Shown: in pieces, positions 51,099 to 60,100 of the stretch
How the letters are laid out: every line of letters starts with the position of its first letter
Position numbering within the stretch: the stretch's first letter is position 1
From: Streptomyces griseoflavus
Lineage (GTDB): Bacteria > Actinomycetota > Actinomycetes > Streptomycetales > Streptomycetaceae
Reading direction: 5' to 3'
NCBI RefSeq assembly: GCF_014649995.1
Contig: NZ_BMUC01000014.1
Span: 89,314-153,313 of the forward strand
DNA length: 64,000 nt
Position numbers and translations under genes: made by a program
Notes under the pieces: generated by a model
What the model was told of the DNA's origin: nothing
What the model saw: only the letters and a program-made list of their open reading frames with translations
Databases searched by the model: none

Positions 51099-51947
51099 TT
51101 ACGGGTTCCCCAGGGTGGCGATGGCTTCGTCGTATGCGGCGAGGGTGCGGTAGAGGGTGGAGCGGCCGACGCCAAGGTGCCGGGCGATCGAGGTGACGGG
51201 TTCCTTAGCGTCGCGCCGGCGGAGCGCGATGGCGAGCATGTCGCCGTCGACGGCTGGCGGGCGGCCGCCGTGGTTGCCGTTCGCGGCGGCGGTGTCCAGG
51301 CCGATCAGGGTCCGTTCGTGGATGAACTCCCGCTCGACCTCTGCCATGGCGGCGAACACGACGAAGAGGATCTTGCCCGCGCCCTGCGGGTCGTACATCC
51401 CGGCGAGCGGGCCGCTGAGGATTTCCAGGCGGTGGTCGCGTTCGGCGAGGTCCTGCGCGGAGGTGATGAGCTCGATCATGTTGCGGCCCAGGCGGTCGAG
51501 CATCGTGACGGTGAGGGTGTCGGCCGGGCGGAGGTCGGCGAGGGCGGCGTTGTACTCGGGGCGGATCTTCTCCCGGGTGCCGATCTTCTCGACGTAGATG
51601 CGTACGCAGCCGGCGTTCTTCAGGAGGCGGACCTGTCCGGCGAGGTCCTGACCCTTGCCAGACACACGGGCGTAGCCGATGCGGTCGCCCGCCCGCGCGA
51701 GGAGTGCGGGGTCGAGGTCGGGTGCGGGGCCGGGCTGCCAGGTGCGACCGGGGCCGCGGGCGGCGGGGATGCGGATGGCGGGCCCGGACTTGAGCGCGGG
51801 GATCTTGGCGTAGCGGCCGGTGTGGTAGTCGACGGCGACGACGCCGGAGTTCGCCCGGCACACCGACCCGGGCGGCGCCCCGCACCGCGGGCACGGTTCG
51901 CGCTCGATCATCTCGGCGTGGGCGATCTCGTCCAGGTTGCTGTCCAC
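51099..51947 (-). CDS. Serine resolvase/invertase with N-terminal zinc finger
   Basis: This 282-residue recombinase has YARVSGKGQ with the nucleophile Ser96, LDRLGRNMIELI with the catalytic arginines, and a C-terminal helix-turn-helix (KEPVTSIARHLGVGRSTLYR). An extra N-terminal domain has CPRCGAPPGSVC and a later His42, a likely zinc site that is common in resolvases of actinobacterial transposons. GTG 51947 follows GGGAGGGG. In Tn5053-type elements the resolvase solves cointegrates after replicative transposition. It is divergent from tniA, and the space between (51948-52234) should hold the resolution site and both promoters. Confidence 0.92.
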   Translation of the reverse strand: MDSNLDEIAHAEMIEREPCPRCGAPPGSVCRANSGVVAVDYHTGRYAKIPALKSGPAIRIPAARGPGRTWQPGPAPDLDPALLARAGDRIGYARVSGKGQDLAGQVRLLKNAGCVRIYVEKIGTREKIRPEYNAALADLRPADTLTVTMLDRLGRNMIELITSAQDLAERDHRLEILSGPLAGMYDPQGAGKILFVVFAAMAEVEREFIHERTLIGLDTAAANGNHGGRPPAVDGDMLAIALRRRDAKEPVTSIARHLGVGRSTLYRTLAAYDEAIATLGNP

Positions 51948-52198
51948 GTGTTCCCCTCCCGCCCGTCCGCTCGATGCGGACCGTCCCGAATACCCGTCCC
52001 GCTTCCTGGCGGCACCCGCCGGTTCCGGGACGCCTTTCGGGACGTCTCCGGCGACCGCCGGGCCGCGAACGATCACCGTCCCGGAATCGACCGATTCCGG
52101 GACGGCAGGCGCCCCGCCTGCTCTAGCCGGTGCCGCACGCCGGGTGCAAGCGGTTCGGGGTGGGTTCATCAGTTCGAGCCACGACGCTGCCGCAGGGG

Positions 52199-52225
52199 TG
52201 TCTCAGCGGCGACATCCCACTGACA
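52199..52225. promoter_or_regulatory. Internal transposon-end-like site before tniA
   Basis: TGTCTCAGCGGCGACA followed by TCCCACTGACA contains both halves of the terminal repeat unit (TGTC..GGCGACA and CACTGACA). It could be a transposase site that controls tniA or a trace of an earlier left end. Confidence 0.5.
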
Positions 52226-52234
52226 CTTCCGACC

Positions 52235-53818
52235 GTGGCGAAGATCGCGGCGGAGGTACGGCGGACGGCGGTGGCCCGGCTGGAGGAGCTACGGGCCGAC
52301 GGGGCACTGACGGCGGCTCATGTGCGGACCGTCGCGCAGAGCATCGGGGTGAGCGAGCGCACCGTGTGGCGGTGGCTGTCTCCTCCCGCCGACCGTCCGG
52401 CCCGGCAGCCAAGGCCCCGCTACGGGCTCAGCGAGACCGACCGCGAGGCGTTCGCGTTCTACAGGGGCAACATCGCCGCCCTGCACTGGGCCCGGCAGGC
52501 GGTGCTGGCCGGCGACGGCACGACGGCCGGGGCGCCGGTGCCCTCCTTCCTGGCCGAGGGGTGGACGGGCGCCCGCCCGGTGACGCTGCGGACGTTGCAG
52601 CGGGCGTTCAGCCAGGAGCTGACCCCGGCCGAGCAGGCGGCGTGGCGGACGGGCGAGTCCGGCCGGCGGGCGGCAGCGGTGCACCTTCGGCGCCCGGACG
52701 CGCTGCGCGGCCGGTGCTGGGAGATGGACCACAAGCAGTTGCCGCTCGTGGTGCTGCCGCCCAAGGGCAAGGCGATCTGCCCGTGGATGACCACGGTCGT
52801 CGACGACGGCACCCGCGCGCTGCTGGGCTGGGCCGTGGCCGTCACCCCGACGTCGGGAACGGTGTTCACCGCGATGCGCATGGCCATGCTCCACGAGCCG
52901 GACCTCTCGCCGTTCGGCGCCGTCCCCGAGCGCGTACGGATCGACCAGGGCCTGGAGTTCGCCGCGGACGACGTCGAGGCGGCCCTGGGCACCCTGGCGG
53001 TGATCATGCACCGCCTCCCGCCCTTCCAGCCGCACCGCAAGGGCAAGGTCGAGCGGCTGAACCTCACGATCGAGCAGATGCTGATCTCCCAGCTTCCAGG
53101 CTTCACCGGCGGGCCCCGCGACGCGAGCGGCACGCTGTACGGGCCGGTGAAGGACTCCGTCGCCGCCAAGCAGGCCGCCGAGGAGGCAGGCGGGCCGATG
53201 CGCATCGAGCGGTTCGTGCAGCGGTTCGCCGACTGGGCCCGCTGGTACAACACCGAACGCCCTCACCGCATGCTCGGCGGCCGCACTCCGCTCCAGGCGT
53301 GGCTGGAGGACCCGGCGCCGCTGCGGCGGATCGGCGCCGACCAGCTGCGCCACCTCATGCTCGCCGCCACCGACCGAACGATCCAGAAGGACGGCATCAG
53401 CTTCCGCTCCCTGACCTACGTCGCACCGGAGCTGTACGGGCGCGGCGGCCAGCGGGTCCAGATCCGGTACATGCCGCACGACGACCGGAGCATCGAGGTC
53501 TACGACGGGCCCAAGCACCTGTGCACCGCCTACCCCACCGGCCAGCTCACCCCGGAGCAGACCGACGCGTTCCGCGCGCACGCCCGCGCCGAGGCCGAAC
53601 GGCTCGGGCGGGAGCGGCGCCGCGCCACCCGCCAGGCACGCCGCACCCTCGCTCCCATGACCGGCGACAGCGCGGCGCCGGCCGAGTCCCGGCTGGTGCC
53701 GGCCGCCGACGGACAGGTGCGGACCCGGCGCGACCGCGACGCCGCGCTCGCGGCCCGGGCCTCCACCAGCCTGCTCGGACTGATCGACCCCACCGCCCCC
53801 GCCGATCCGGAGAGCTGA
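52235..53818 (+). CDS. tniA: TniA-type DDE transposase
   Basis: This 527-residue (or longer) protein has an integrase-core RNase H fold with Asp165 (WEMDHKQLPL), Asp237 (RIDQGLEF) and Glu273 (HRKGKVERLN), a D-D(35)E triad. An N-terminal helix-turn-helix (VRTVAQSIGVSERTVWRWLS) and a C-terminal Mu-type beta-barrel (GISFRSLTYVAPEL, then VQIRYMPHDD) complete the TniA plan. The start is uncertain: GTG 52235 begins the conserved part, while ATG 52130 is in frame but would place an end-like site inside the gene. Neither has a good ribosome site. The stop overlaps the tniB start (TGATG). All catalytic residues are present. Confidence 0.9.
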   Translation: MAKIAAEVRRTAVARLEELRADGALTAAHVRTVAQSIGVSERTVWRWLSPPADRPARQPRPRYGLSETDREAFAFYRGNIAALHWARQAVLAGDGTTAGAPVPSFLAEGWTGARPVTLRTLQRAFSQELTPAEQAAWRTGESGRRAAAVHLRRPDALRGRCWEMDHKQLPLVVLPPKGKAICPWMTTVVDDGTRALLGWAVAVTPTSGTVFTAMRMAMLHEPDLSPFGAVPERVRIDQGLEFAADDVEAALGTLAVIMHRLPPFQPHRKGKVERLNLTIEQMLISQLPGFTGGPRDASGTLYGPVKDSVAAKQAAEEAGGPMRIERFVQRFADWARWYNTERPHRMLGGRTPLQAWLEDPAPLRRIGADQLRHLMLAATDRTIQKDGISFRSLTYVAPELYGRGGQRVQIRYMPHDDRSIEVYDGPKHLCTAYPTGQLTPEQTDAFRAHARAEAERLGRERRRATRQARRTLAPMTGDSAAPAESRLVPAADGQVRTRRDRDAALAARASTSLLGLIDPTAPADPES

Positions 53819-54584
53819 TGCCGCGCCACTTCGTCGACCTGGACGGGGCCGCCGCCCTGCCCACCGGCCACTTCCAGATGACCGCCCGTATCGTCCGCGA
53901 CCTCGTCACCAACGCTGCGACCGGCGTCGTCCACGGTCCGGCCGGCACCGGCAAGACCTTCGCCGTCGAAGCCGCCCTCGAAGCCTTGGACGCTCTGCCG
54001 CCCACCCAGCGGCCGCAGGTGTGCGTGCTGACCTTTCCCTCCCGGCCGACCATGCGCATGATCGCCGACCAGCTGCTGCGCGAACTCACCGGCGCCGACA
54101 CACCGAGCTCCCGTAACCGCTTCGATCTCACCACCAAGCTGACCGGGCTGCTTGCCGCCCCGATGCGCCTGATCGTGGTGGACGAGGCCCAGCGCCTGAA
54201 CGGCGACTGCATCGAGCTGCTGCGTCACCTCCACGACCACCCCAAGACCCGCTTCGCGCTGCTCTACGTTGGCGGCGACGGCTGCTGGGAGGTTCTGTCC
54301 AAGGAGCCGATGCTCCGCTCGCGGGTCTTCCGCCGCCTGCCCTTCTCCCCGCTCAACCCGGCCAAGGTGCCGGCCCTGATGCGCCGCTACCATCCGATCT
54401 ACGCCGACGCGGACGACGCCTGCTCTTGGAGGTCGACGCCTCCTACGGGCACGGCACCATGCGCGACTGGGCCGTCTTCACCCACACCGCCGCCTCCCTG
54501 TGCGCCGAGCAGAACCTGTGCACCGTGGACGAGGCCACCGTGCACAACACCTACGCCCTCCTCGGCGGCGGCCTGCGTGACTGA
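53818..54584 (+). pseudogene. tniB: TniB-type AAA+ ATPase with a frameshift
   Basis: The protein has Walker A GPAGTGKT (40-47) and Walker B LIVVDEAQ, the target-selection ATPase of TniA systems. It reads openly from ATG 53818 to about 54417 (residue 200), after which the sensible sequence continues in another frame: LLLEVDASYGHGTMRDWAVF, then VHNTYALLGGGLRD, with a stop at 54584. One missing C near 54420 explains this. In the original frame the protein would run on into the next gene as a low-complexity fusion. Either the ATPase is broken, or a -1 slip or sequencing error is involved; I see no typical slippery sequence. Confidence 0.8.
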
Positions 54585-56103
54585 AACTTTCCCCGAGCCC
54601 GGCACCGACCCGCTCGCCCTGTCGGCCCGGCCGTGGCGCACCGTCTACCTGGTCACCGACGCCTTCGACGAGGTAGCTCTGACCCGCCGCCTGGCCGCGC
54701 TCGAGTCCGCCCAGTGCGTCGTCGTGCGCCCCAACCCCGTACGGTCGCCCACCGACCTGGTGTGGGACGTCCTGGCCGCCGCGGGCAAGAATCCGGCCGC
54801 TGCCCGCAGCAACCGCATGACCATCGACAACGCATGGGCGGCCGCCGCCGCCTGGCTGACCGCCGCCCACACCGCGCACATCGTGGTCGAGCGCGGCCAC
54901 CGCCTCTCCGAGAAGGAGGCCGTCAGCCTCGCCGAGCTCGCCGACACCGTCGACGCCACCCTGTGGCTGATGTGGTCCTCACCCCGCGACGCGACCAAGA
55001 TGGGCAACGCCCTCGAAAGCCTGGGCAACTCCCGCCTCCACGGCCGCCGCGGCCGGCTCCCCACCACCGGACCCCACCGGCCCCTGCGCGATCCACCTCG
55101 ACGACTTCTACCAGCTGCTGCCTCTGCCCGACCCGGCCACCAGCCTGCCGCCCAACCCCGACGAGGACCCCGGCCCCGACGACGACTGGCCCACCCTGCC
55201 CGACGCGGACTTCCCGCTGTTCCTCGCCGCCTGCCGCCGCCGCCTCGCCGCCGACACCTTCGACCAGCTCAACCACGTCTACCGCTCCGAAGCCCAGCGC
55301 ACCGACCAGTTCGTCCGCCGCCACCCCCACGACCTCACCACCCCACGCTCCGGCGCTTTCGCCCGCGCCCTCAACGCCTACCTCCGCGACGAACGCCTCG
55401 GCCCCGCCGCCAGCCCCCGCCTGGCCCTCATCCGTCTGCGCGCCATCCAGGCCTCCCTCCTCAGCCGCGGCGTCCTGCTGCGCTGGCAGCCCGCCGGCCT
55501 CGGCCAGGACCCGGCCGACCGCCTCACCACCTGGCTCACCCCGACTGTCTGCCGAGCCCTGCGCGCCACCGTCTCCACCGAAGCCGCAGCCGCCACCGTC
55601 CTGTCCCTGCACCTGTCGGCCGCACCCGACCGGTTCGGCCACGTGCTGTGCCGCAACGTCGACGAGGACGGCCACTACCTGTACCTGCCGACCTTCAGCG
55701 ACAGCGCGCCGCGTACCTGCGTACCGACTGGGCCGCCCGGATCGACCGCCAGGACGAGGACGAGTGCCCGACCTACGGACACACCACCGGCAAGACGCCC
55801 CTGCCCCCGTACGCCGCCGAGATCCTCGCCGCCCAGCTCGCCCACCGCCGCGCGGACGGCTCCGGCACCCGCGGCCCCTTCTTCCTCAACTACAAGGACC
55901 CCGCGCTCCCCGCCACCGAGCGCACCCTGACCGAGCTCATCCTGCGTACCTGCCGCCGTATCGGAATCCAGCCCCACTGGCTCCACCGCAGTGCCTGCCG
56001 CGAGGAGCACCAGATCGGCGCCGGCCCCACCCCGCACACCGACTGGATGACCGCACGCCACCTCACCGTCACCATCCTCGACGACCAGGGCGGCGACCTG
56101 TGA
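54577..56103 (+). pseudogene. TniB-like degenerate ATPase fused to an unknown C-terminal domain, two frameshifts
   Basis: From GTG 54577 the N-terminal part resembles an AAA+ ATPase without a Walker A (VVRPNPVRSPTDLVWDVLAA, then HIVVERGHRLSEKEAVSLAE as a changed Walker B). Near 55035-55085 the reading frame moves: AIHLDDFYQLLPLPDPATSL continues with good codon use to FSDS at about 55700, where it returns to the first frame (AAYLRTDWAARIDRQDEDEC to the stop at 56103). So two compensating single-base changes lie within one long gene of about 508 codons. The C-terminal part (FFLNYKDPALPATERTLTEL, then PHWLHRSACR) recalls the end of tyrosine recombinases, but I cannot confirm it. It overlaps the tniB end and the next gene. 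Confidence 0.6.
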
Positions 56104-56903
56104 ACCGCTGGTACCAGGCACCGCCCCGCAGCCGCCAGCCCCGCGGCTGGGGCACCGAGATCCGCCGCCGCCTCCACAGCGCCGGCATGACCAGCTGGGA
56201 ACTCGCCGACCTCCTCGGCGTCCACGAGAACGACATCCGGCTTGACGCCTTGCCCAACCAGCCCCTGAACGTCGTCCTCGAACTCGCCCGGCAACTCGAC
56301 CTCCACCCCGCCGACCTCACCCCGTTCGCCGAAGAGGTCTACAACCTCCCCCGCCACCACCAGGCCCAGCAGCCGCCCGACCCCTCCGCCCAGGCCGACG
56401 CCACCGCCGTCTTGAACGCCCTCGCCCACGCCGGCCGGCCGCTCACTGCCGACTTCCTCGCCGAGTGCCTGCACTGGGACATCGACCGCACCATCGAGGC
56501 CCTCGACCACGCCTGGGCCCACCCCGGCCTCGGCGGCCCGTACGCCCTGCGCCGGGTCGCCCCGGCGCACTTCACCCTCGGCCCCCGTATGGACGTCCTC
56601 ACCGACGAGCAGATGAACGCGCTCCACCCCGGGAACCACATCGCGACCTGGAGGAACCCGGACGGCACCCACCGCCGGCCGCTCCAGCGTGACGTCCTCA
56701 GCGACCTCGACGCCACCGTCCTCTACCAGGCTTGGCACGACGGCTCCGTGACCGCCGACCAGGACGGGCCCTGGGCGCACGCCGTCGCCGGACTCCTCGA
56801 CGCCGGGTACCTCACCGCCACCACCGACGGCGACATCGTCCTGGCCGACGACGTCCAGTACAGCCTCCGCGCCATCGACACCGACGACGTCATCCCCTAC
56901 TGA
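56100..56903 (+). CDS. Transposon-encoded helix-turn-helix protein
   Basis: This 267-residue protein starts at GTG 56100 inside the previous stop (GTGA). Near the N-terminus GTEIRRRLHSAGMTSWELAD and LLGVHENDIRLDALPNQPLN form an XRE-like helix-turn-helix. A second helical region, AVLNALAHAGRPLTADFLAE with CLHWDIDRTIEALDHAWA, looks like a winged helix. The acidic C-terminus ends 8 nt before the first right-end repeat. In related transposons the last gene of the tni operon encodes a targeting factor (TniQ). I see no TniQ zinc motif, so this may be a regulator or a replacement for it. Confidence 0.65.
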   Translation: MNRWYQAPPRSRQPRGWGTEIRRRLHSAGMTSWELADLLGVHENDIRLDALPNQPLNVVLELARQLDLHPADLTPFAEEVYNLPRHHQAQQPPDPSAQADATAVLNALAHAGRPLTADFLAECLHWDIDRTIEALDHAWAHPGLGGPYALRRVAPAHFTLGPRMDVLTDEQMNALHPGNHIATWRNPDGTHRRPLQRDVLSDLDATVLYQAWHDGSVTADQDGPWAHAVAGLLDAGYLTATTDGDIVLADDVQYSLRAIDTDDVIPY

Positions 56904-56932
56904 CACCCGTCATGTCGCCGACCACTGACAGT

Positions 56933-56971
56933 CCGTGTCGCCAGCCACTGACATGCTGATGTCGTCCGACA
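56933..56971. repeat. Right terminal inverted repeat of the transposon
   Basis: Read inward on the minus strand it begins TGTCGGACGACATCAGCA and continues TGTCAGTGGCTGGCGACACGG, matching the left end at 30 of 39 positions. A third unit lies further in at 56911-56930 (CATGTCGCCGACCACTGACA), so the right end has three units spaced 23-24 bp. Confidence 0.87.
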
Positions 56972-57101
56972 CTGATGCCTGCGCGTTTGTGAGACCAGCT
57001 GGCCCTACCCTTGAGGATCAGAAGGAATGGACAAAGGTACGTCCCCTGTGGAGACCCACCCGGCGGTCGATGACTGAGCATTGAGGGAGGGACGGCAGCT
57101 G

Positions 57102-60100
57102 ATGGCCTGGGTGACCGGGATTGTGGATGACGGGCAGGTCGAGTACCGCCTCACCGGTCATGCGGGCTGTTACGTCCCGGCCGTTGGCGAAGGCCTCGTT
57201 GAGCAGGCTCGCCCGATCGCCGACGACCAGATCGACAACGGCATGGAAGCTGCCGGGGATGGCATGCTCGTGTGGGTCGGCGAAGGTCTGAGCGAAGTCG
57301 GTCAGGCATCCGGCACGCACCTCGACGAAACGGGCAAGCAAGCCGCACGAGCCCTGACCAAGGGCAACCATCCCCTCACCGGCGAGCAACTGGTGCGCTC
57401 GGAACTTCGCGCCCACCCACGTGCCAAGTTGACCGGCGCCCGGCTCGTGGAGGCGGTCGAGGCCGCCGCAAAGGTCGCGGAGTGCGAGCCCGTCGACCTG
57501 TTCATCGGCAAGCCCAAGCAGGCGAAGAAGTGGGTGACCCTCGCCCGGATGGTGCGTCAGAAGGGTGAGCGGCACCGGTTGCAGATCGACTCCCTGCATC
57601 GCATGGCGCGCGCGGCCGGGCTCGCCCTGGAAGACGTCTACGACGCCGGCCAGCTCGTTGAAGCTCGCGTCCACGAACGCGACCGGATCAGTATCCGCAT
57701 CCGTGCCTACGACCTCGTCGCCGACCTGCCGAAGAGCGACTCCACCCTGTGGGCGCTGCTCGCCGAGCGGCACGAGAAGGATTTCCGAGCCCTGGTTCAC
57801 CAGGCCAAGCGGGAGGCATTTGCCGAGCTGGAGCAGTGGATCGGCTACGGACTGGCGGGCGAGGGCGGCGAGCTGCACCGCATCGCGACCGGCGGACTGC
57901 TCGGCTGGAGCCTCGAGCACCAATCCGCCCGCCCGATCGACGACACACCAGGCGACCCCCACCTGCACGTGCACATCGTGATCGTCAACTTGGCTCGCTG
58001 CGCGGACGGTCAGTGGCGGGCCGTCGCCAATGGTGGCATGGACCTGCACCGGCACGCCAAGGCATTCGACGCCCTGTTCAAGGCGCGGGTGCGGGCCCTG
58101 ACGCACGAGCGGTTCGGCGTGGTCCGAACGCGCTCGCCGCGCACCGGTGCCTGGGAGATCGAGGGCATTCCCGAGCCGTTGCGCGACCACTACTCCCGCC
58201 GGGCGGCCCAGGTCGACGCCATCGTTGGCGCCGACGCGGGTCGTGAGGAGAAGCTGCGGGTGTCGGCCGAGACCCGGCACGCCAAGCACGACACCGGCAC
58301 CATCGACCTGCGCGCCGCCTGGCGCCGGCGTGCCGAGGGCCTCGGTCACGACGTCGACGCGACGGTCGCGGCAGCCGCTCCGGGGCCGCCCGGTCCCGAT
58401 GGGCCGCTCGCCGTGGGCGGGTCCGACGGCCCGCGCACCCCTCCGCCCGAGCGGATCGCCGCCGAGGTGTTCGACCCGCAGCGCGGGCTGACCGCCTCCG
58501 ACACGGAGTTCAGCAAGGCCCAGCTGCTCGCCCGGGTCGCGGATGCCTGCCCGCTCGGCCTGGAGGCGAATGAGCTCGAGACCCTGGCGGAGCGGGTGCT
58601 CGCTGTGAAGGGATACGCCCAGGCTCTGCCCTTGCGCGGCTCGCAGCTCATGGCGCACACCGAGCGCTACACGACCGGCGACATCCTCCGCGCCGAGCAG
58701 ACCATCGTGGATCAGGCGCGGGCCCGCTACGCCGACGGTTCTGCCCGTCTGAGTACGGATCAGGCCGAGTCCGCCGTCGCCGTGTTCGAGGTAGCGGCCG
58801 GTTTCTCTTTTACCGCCGAGCAACGGCGCGTGGTGGAACGGCTGCTCACGGCCGGACACGGGGTGGAGGCAGTCGTCGGCGTGCCCGGATCGGGCAGGAC
58901 TAGCCTGATGGAGGCATGCCGGATCGGCTGGGACGGAATCGGGCTGACGTACGCCGGTGCCTCCCTGTCGGCGGTGGCCGCGCAGGACCTGTACGACGGA
59001 TCCGGCATTCCCTCCCGCACTGTTGCGGCCTGGCTGCAGCGCATCCACGACGCCGACGGACTCACCGGCATCGACGTCCTGGTCCTGGACGAGGCAACAA
59101 TGACCGATGCCCGGTCCACGGCGGCGCTGCTCACCGAAGCTGCCCGCACCCACACCAAGGTCATCGCGGTGGGCGACCCGCAGCACATGCGCGCCATCGG
59201 CCCGTGTGGCGGCTTCGCGGAGGTGCACCGACTGGTCGGCGGCGAGACGCTCACGGTCAACCAGCACCAGAAGGACGCGGGCGAGCGGACCGCGCTGGAG
59301 ATCTGGCGCACCGGCGCCCGCGAACCTGCACTGGACCTGCCGGCCGACCGCGACCACGTCCACGCAACCAACAGTGCTGACGACGCCCGTCGCGGCGTCC
59401 TCGCCGCCTGGAACCAGGCGCGCACTCGCTTCGACGATGTGCATGGCCTGCTCGAGAACCTGGTGGTGCTGGCGACCTGCCATCACGATGCGATGCTGCT
59501 GAACGCCGGTGCGCAGGCTCTACGCCGTGAGGCCGGTGAACTGGGCCGCGCACACCGTTACGCCCTGCCGGGCGGCGACCACCTCACCCTGGCCGTCGGA
59601 GACATCGTCCGGGTGCGCACCAACGACTACCGCCCCCGCGGCGGCGTCGGTCCTGACCACCGCAACGGCTGCCGCGCCGCTGTCACCGACATCGCCGACG
59701 ACCACCGGGTGCAGGTCACCTGGCGGCACAGGAACGACCACGGCGCCACCCGAAGCGACCGAGCCTGGCTGACACCCGCGCAGGTCACGTCCGGTGCCCT
59801 CTCCCTGGGCTACGCGATGACCATCGCCACGTCCCGAGGACTGACCACCAACACCGCCCTTGTCTACGGGCTGGGCGCGAACGCCTACGCCCTCTACCCC
59901 GGCGTCACCCGAGCCCGCATCGCCAACCACGTGTGGCTGCCCGCCGCCGCCATGGAGAACACGGAGCCCCGGGCCACCCGGCTCGGCGACCCCCGCGACG
60001 AGACCGAGCTCCTGGAACGCGCCCTGCAGGCGTCCACCGTGCTGCTGCGCCAGGACCGGACCGAGGCCATGGTCGGCGACCGACTGCGCTCTGCTCCGGA

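Larger units (their letters stand above)
49205..56971. mobile_element. TniA/TniB-type transposon, about 7.8 kb
   Basis: The ends are 39-bp inverted repeats with 30 of 39 positions equal and TGT at the outer tips (49205 and 56971). Inside are, in order: a decayed resolvase, a pentapeptide-repeat membrane protein, a serine resolvase, and the tniA, tniB, tniB-like and HTH genes. The element belongs to the Mu/Tn5053/Tn7-like group that uses a DDE transposase plus an AAA+ ATPase. Both ends have further copies of the TGTCAGTG...GGCGACA unit, as multiple transposase sites. The 5 bp outside the ends (CCCGC left, CTGAT right) do not match, so the target duplication has been lost or the exact tips differ. 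Several genes are broken, so the copy is probably inactive. Confidence 0.8.

Noticed and set aside
52199-56971. A shorter transposon with its left end at 52199
   Set aside because: The match of 52199-52225 to the right end is partial and needs gaps, while 49205-49243 matches at 30 of 39 positions without gaps. It was kept as an internal site only.
49200-56976. Five-base target duplication around the transposon
   Set aside because: The flanks CCCGC and CTGAT do not match, so none can be claimed.
57081-57101. TTG 57081 as the relaxase start
   Set aside because: GGAGGG lies inside that extension and correctly spaced for the ATG at 57102, so the shorter form is more likely.
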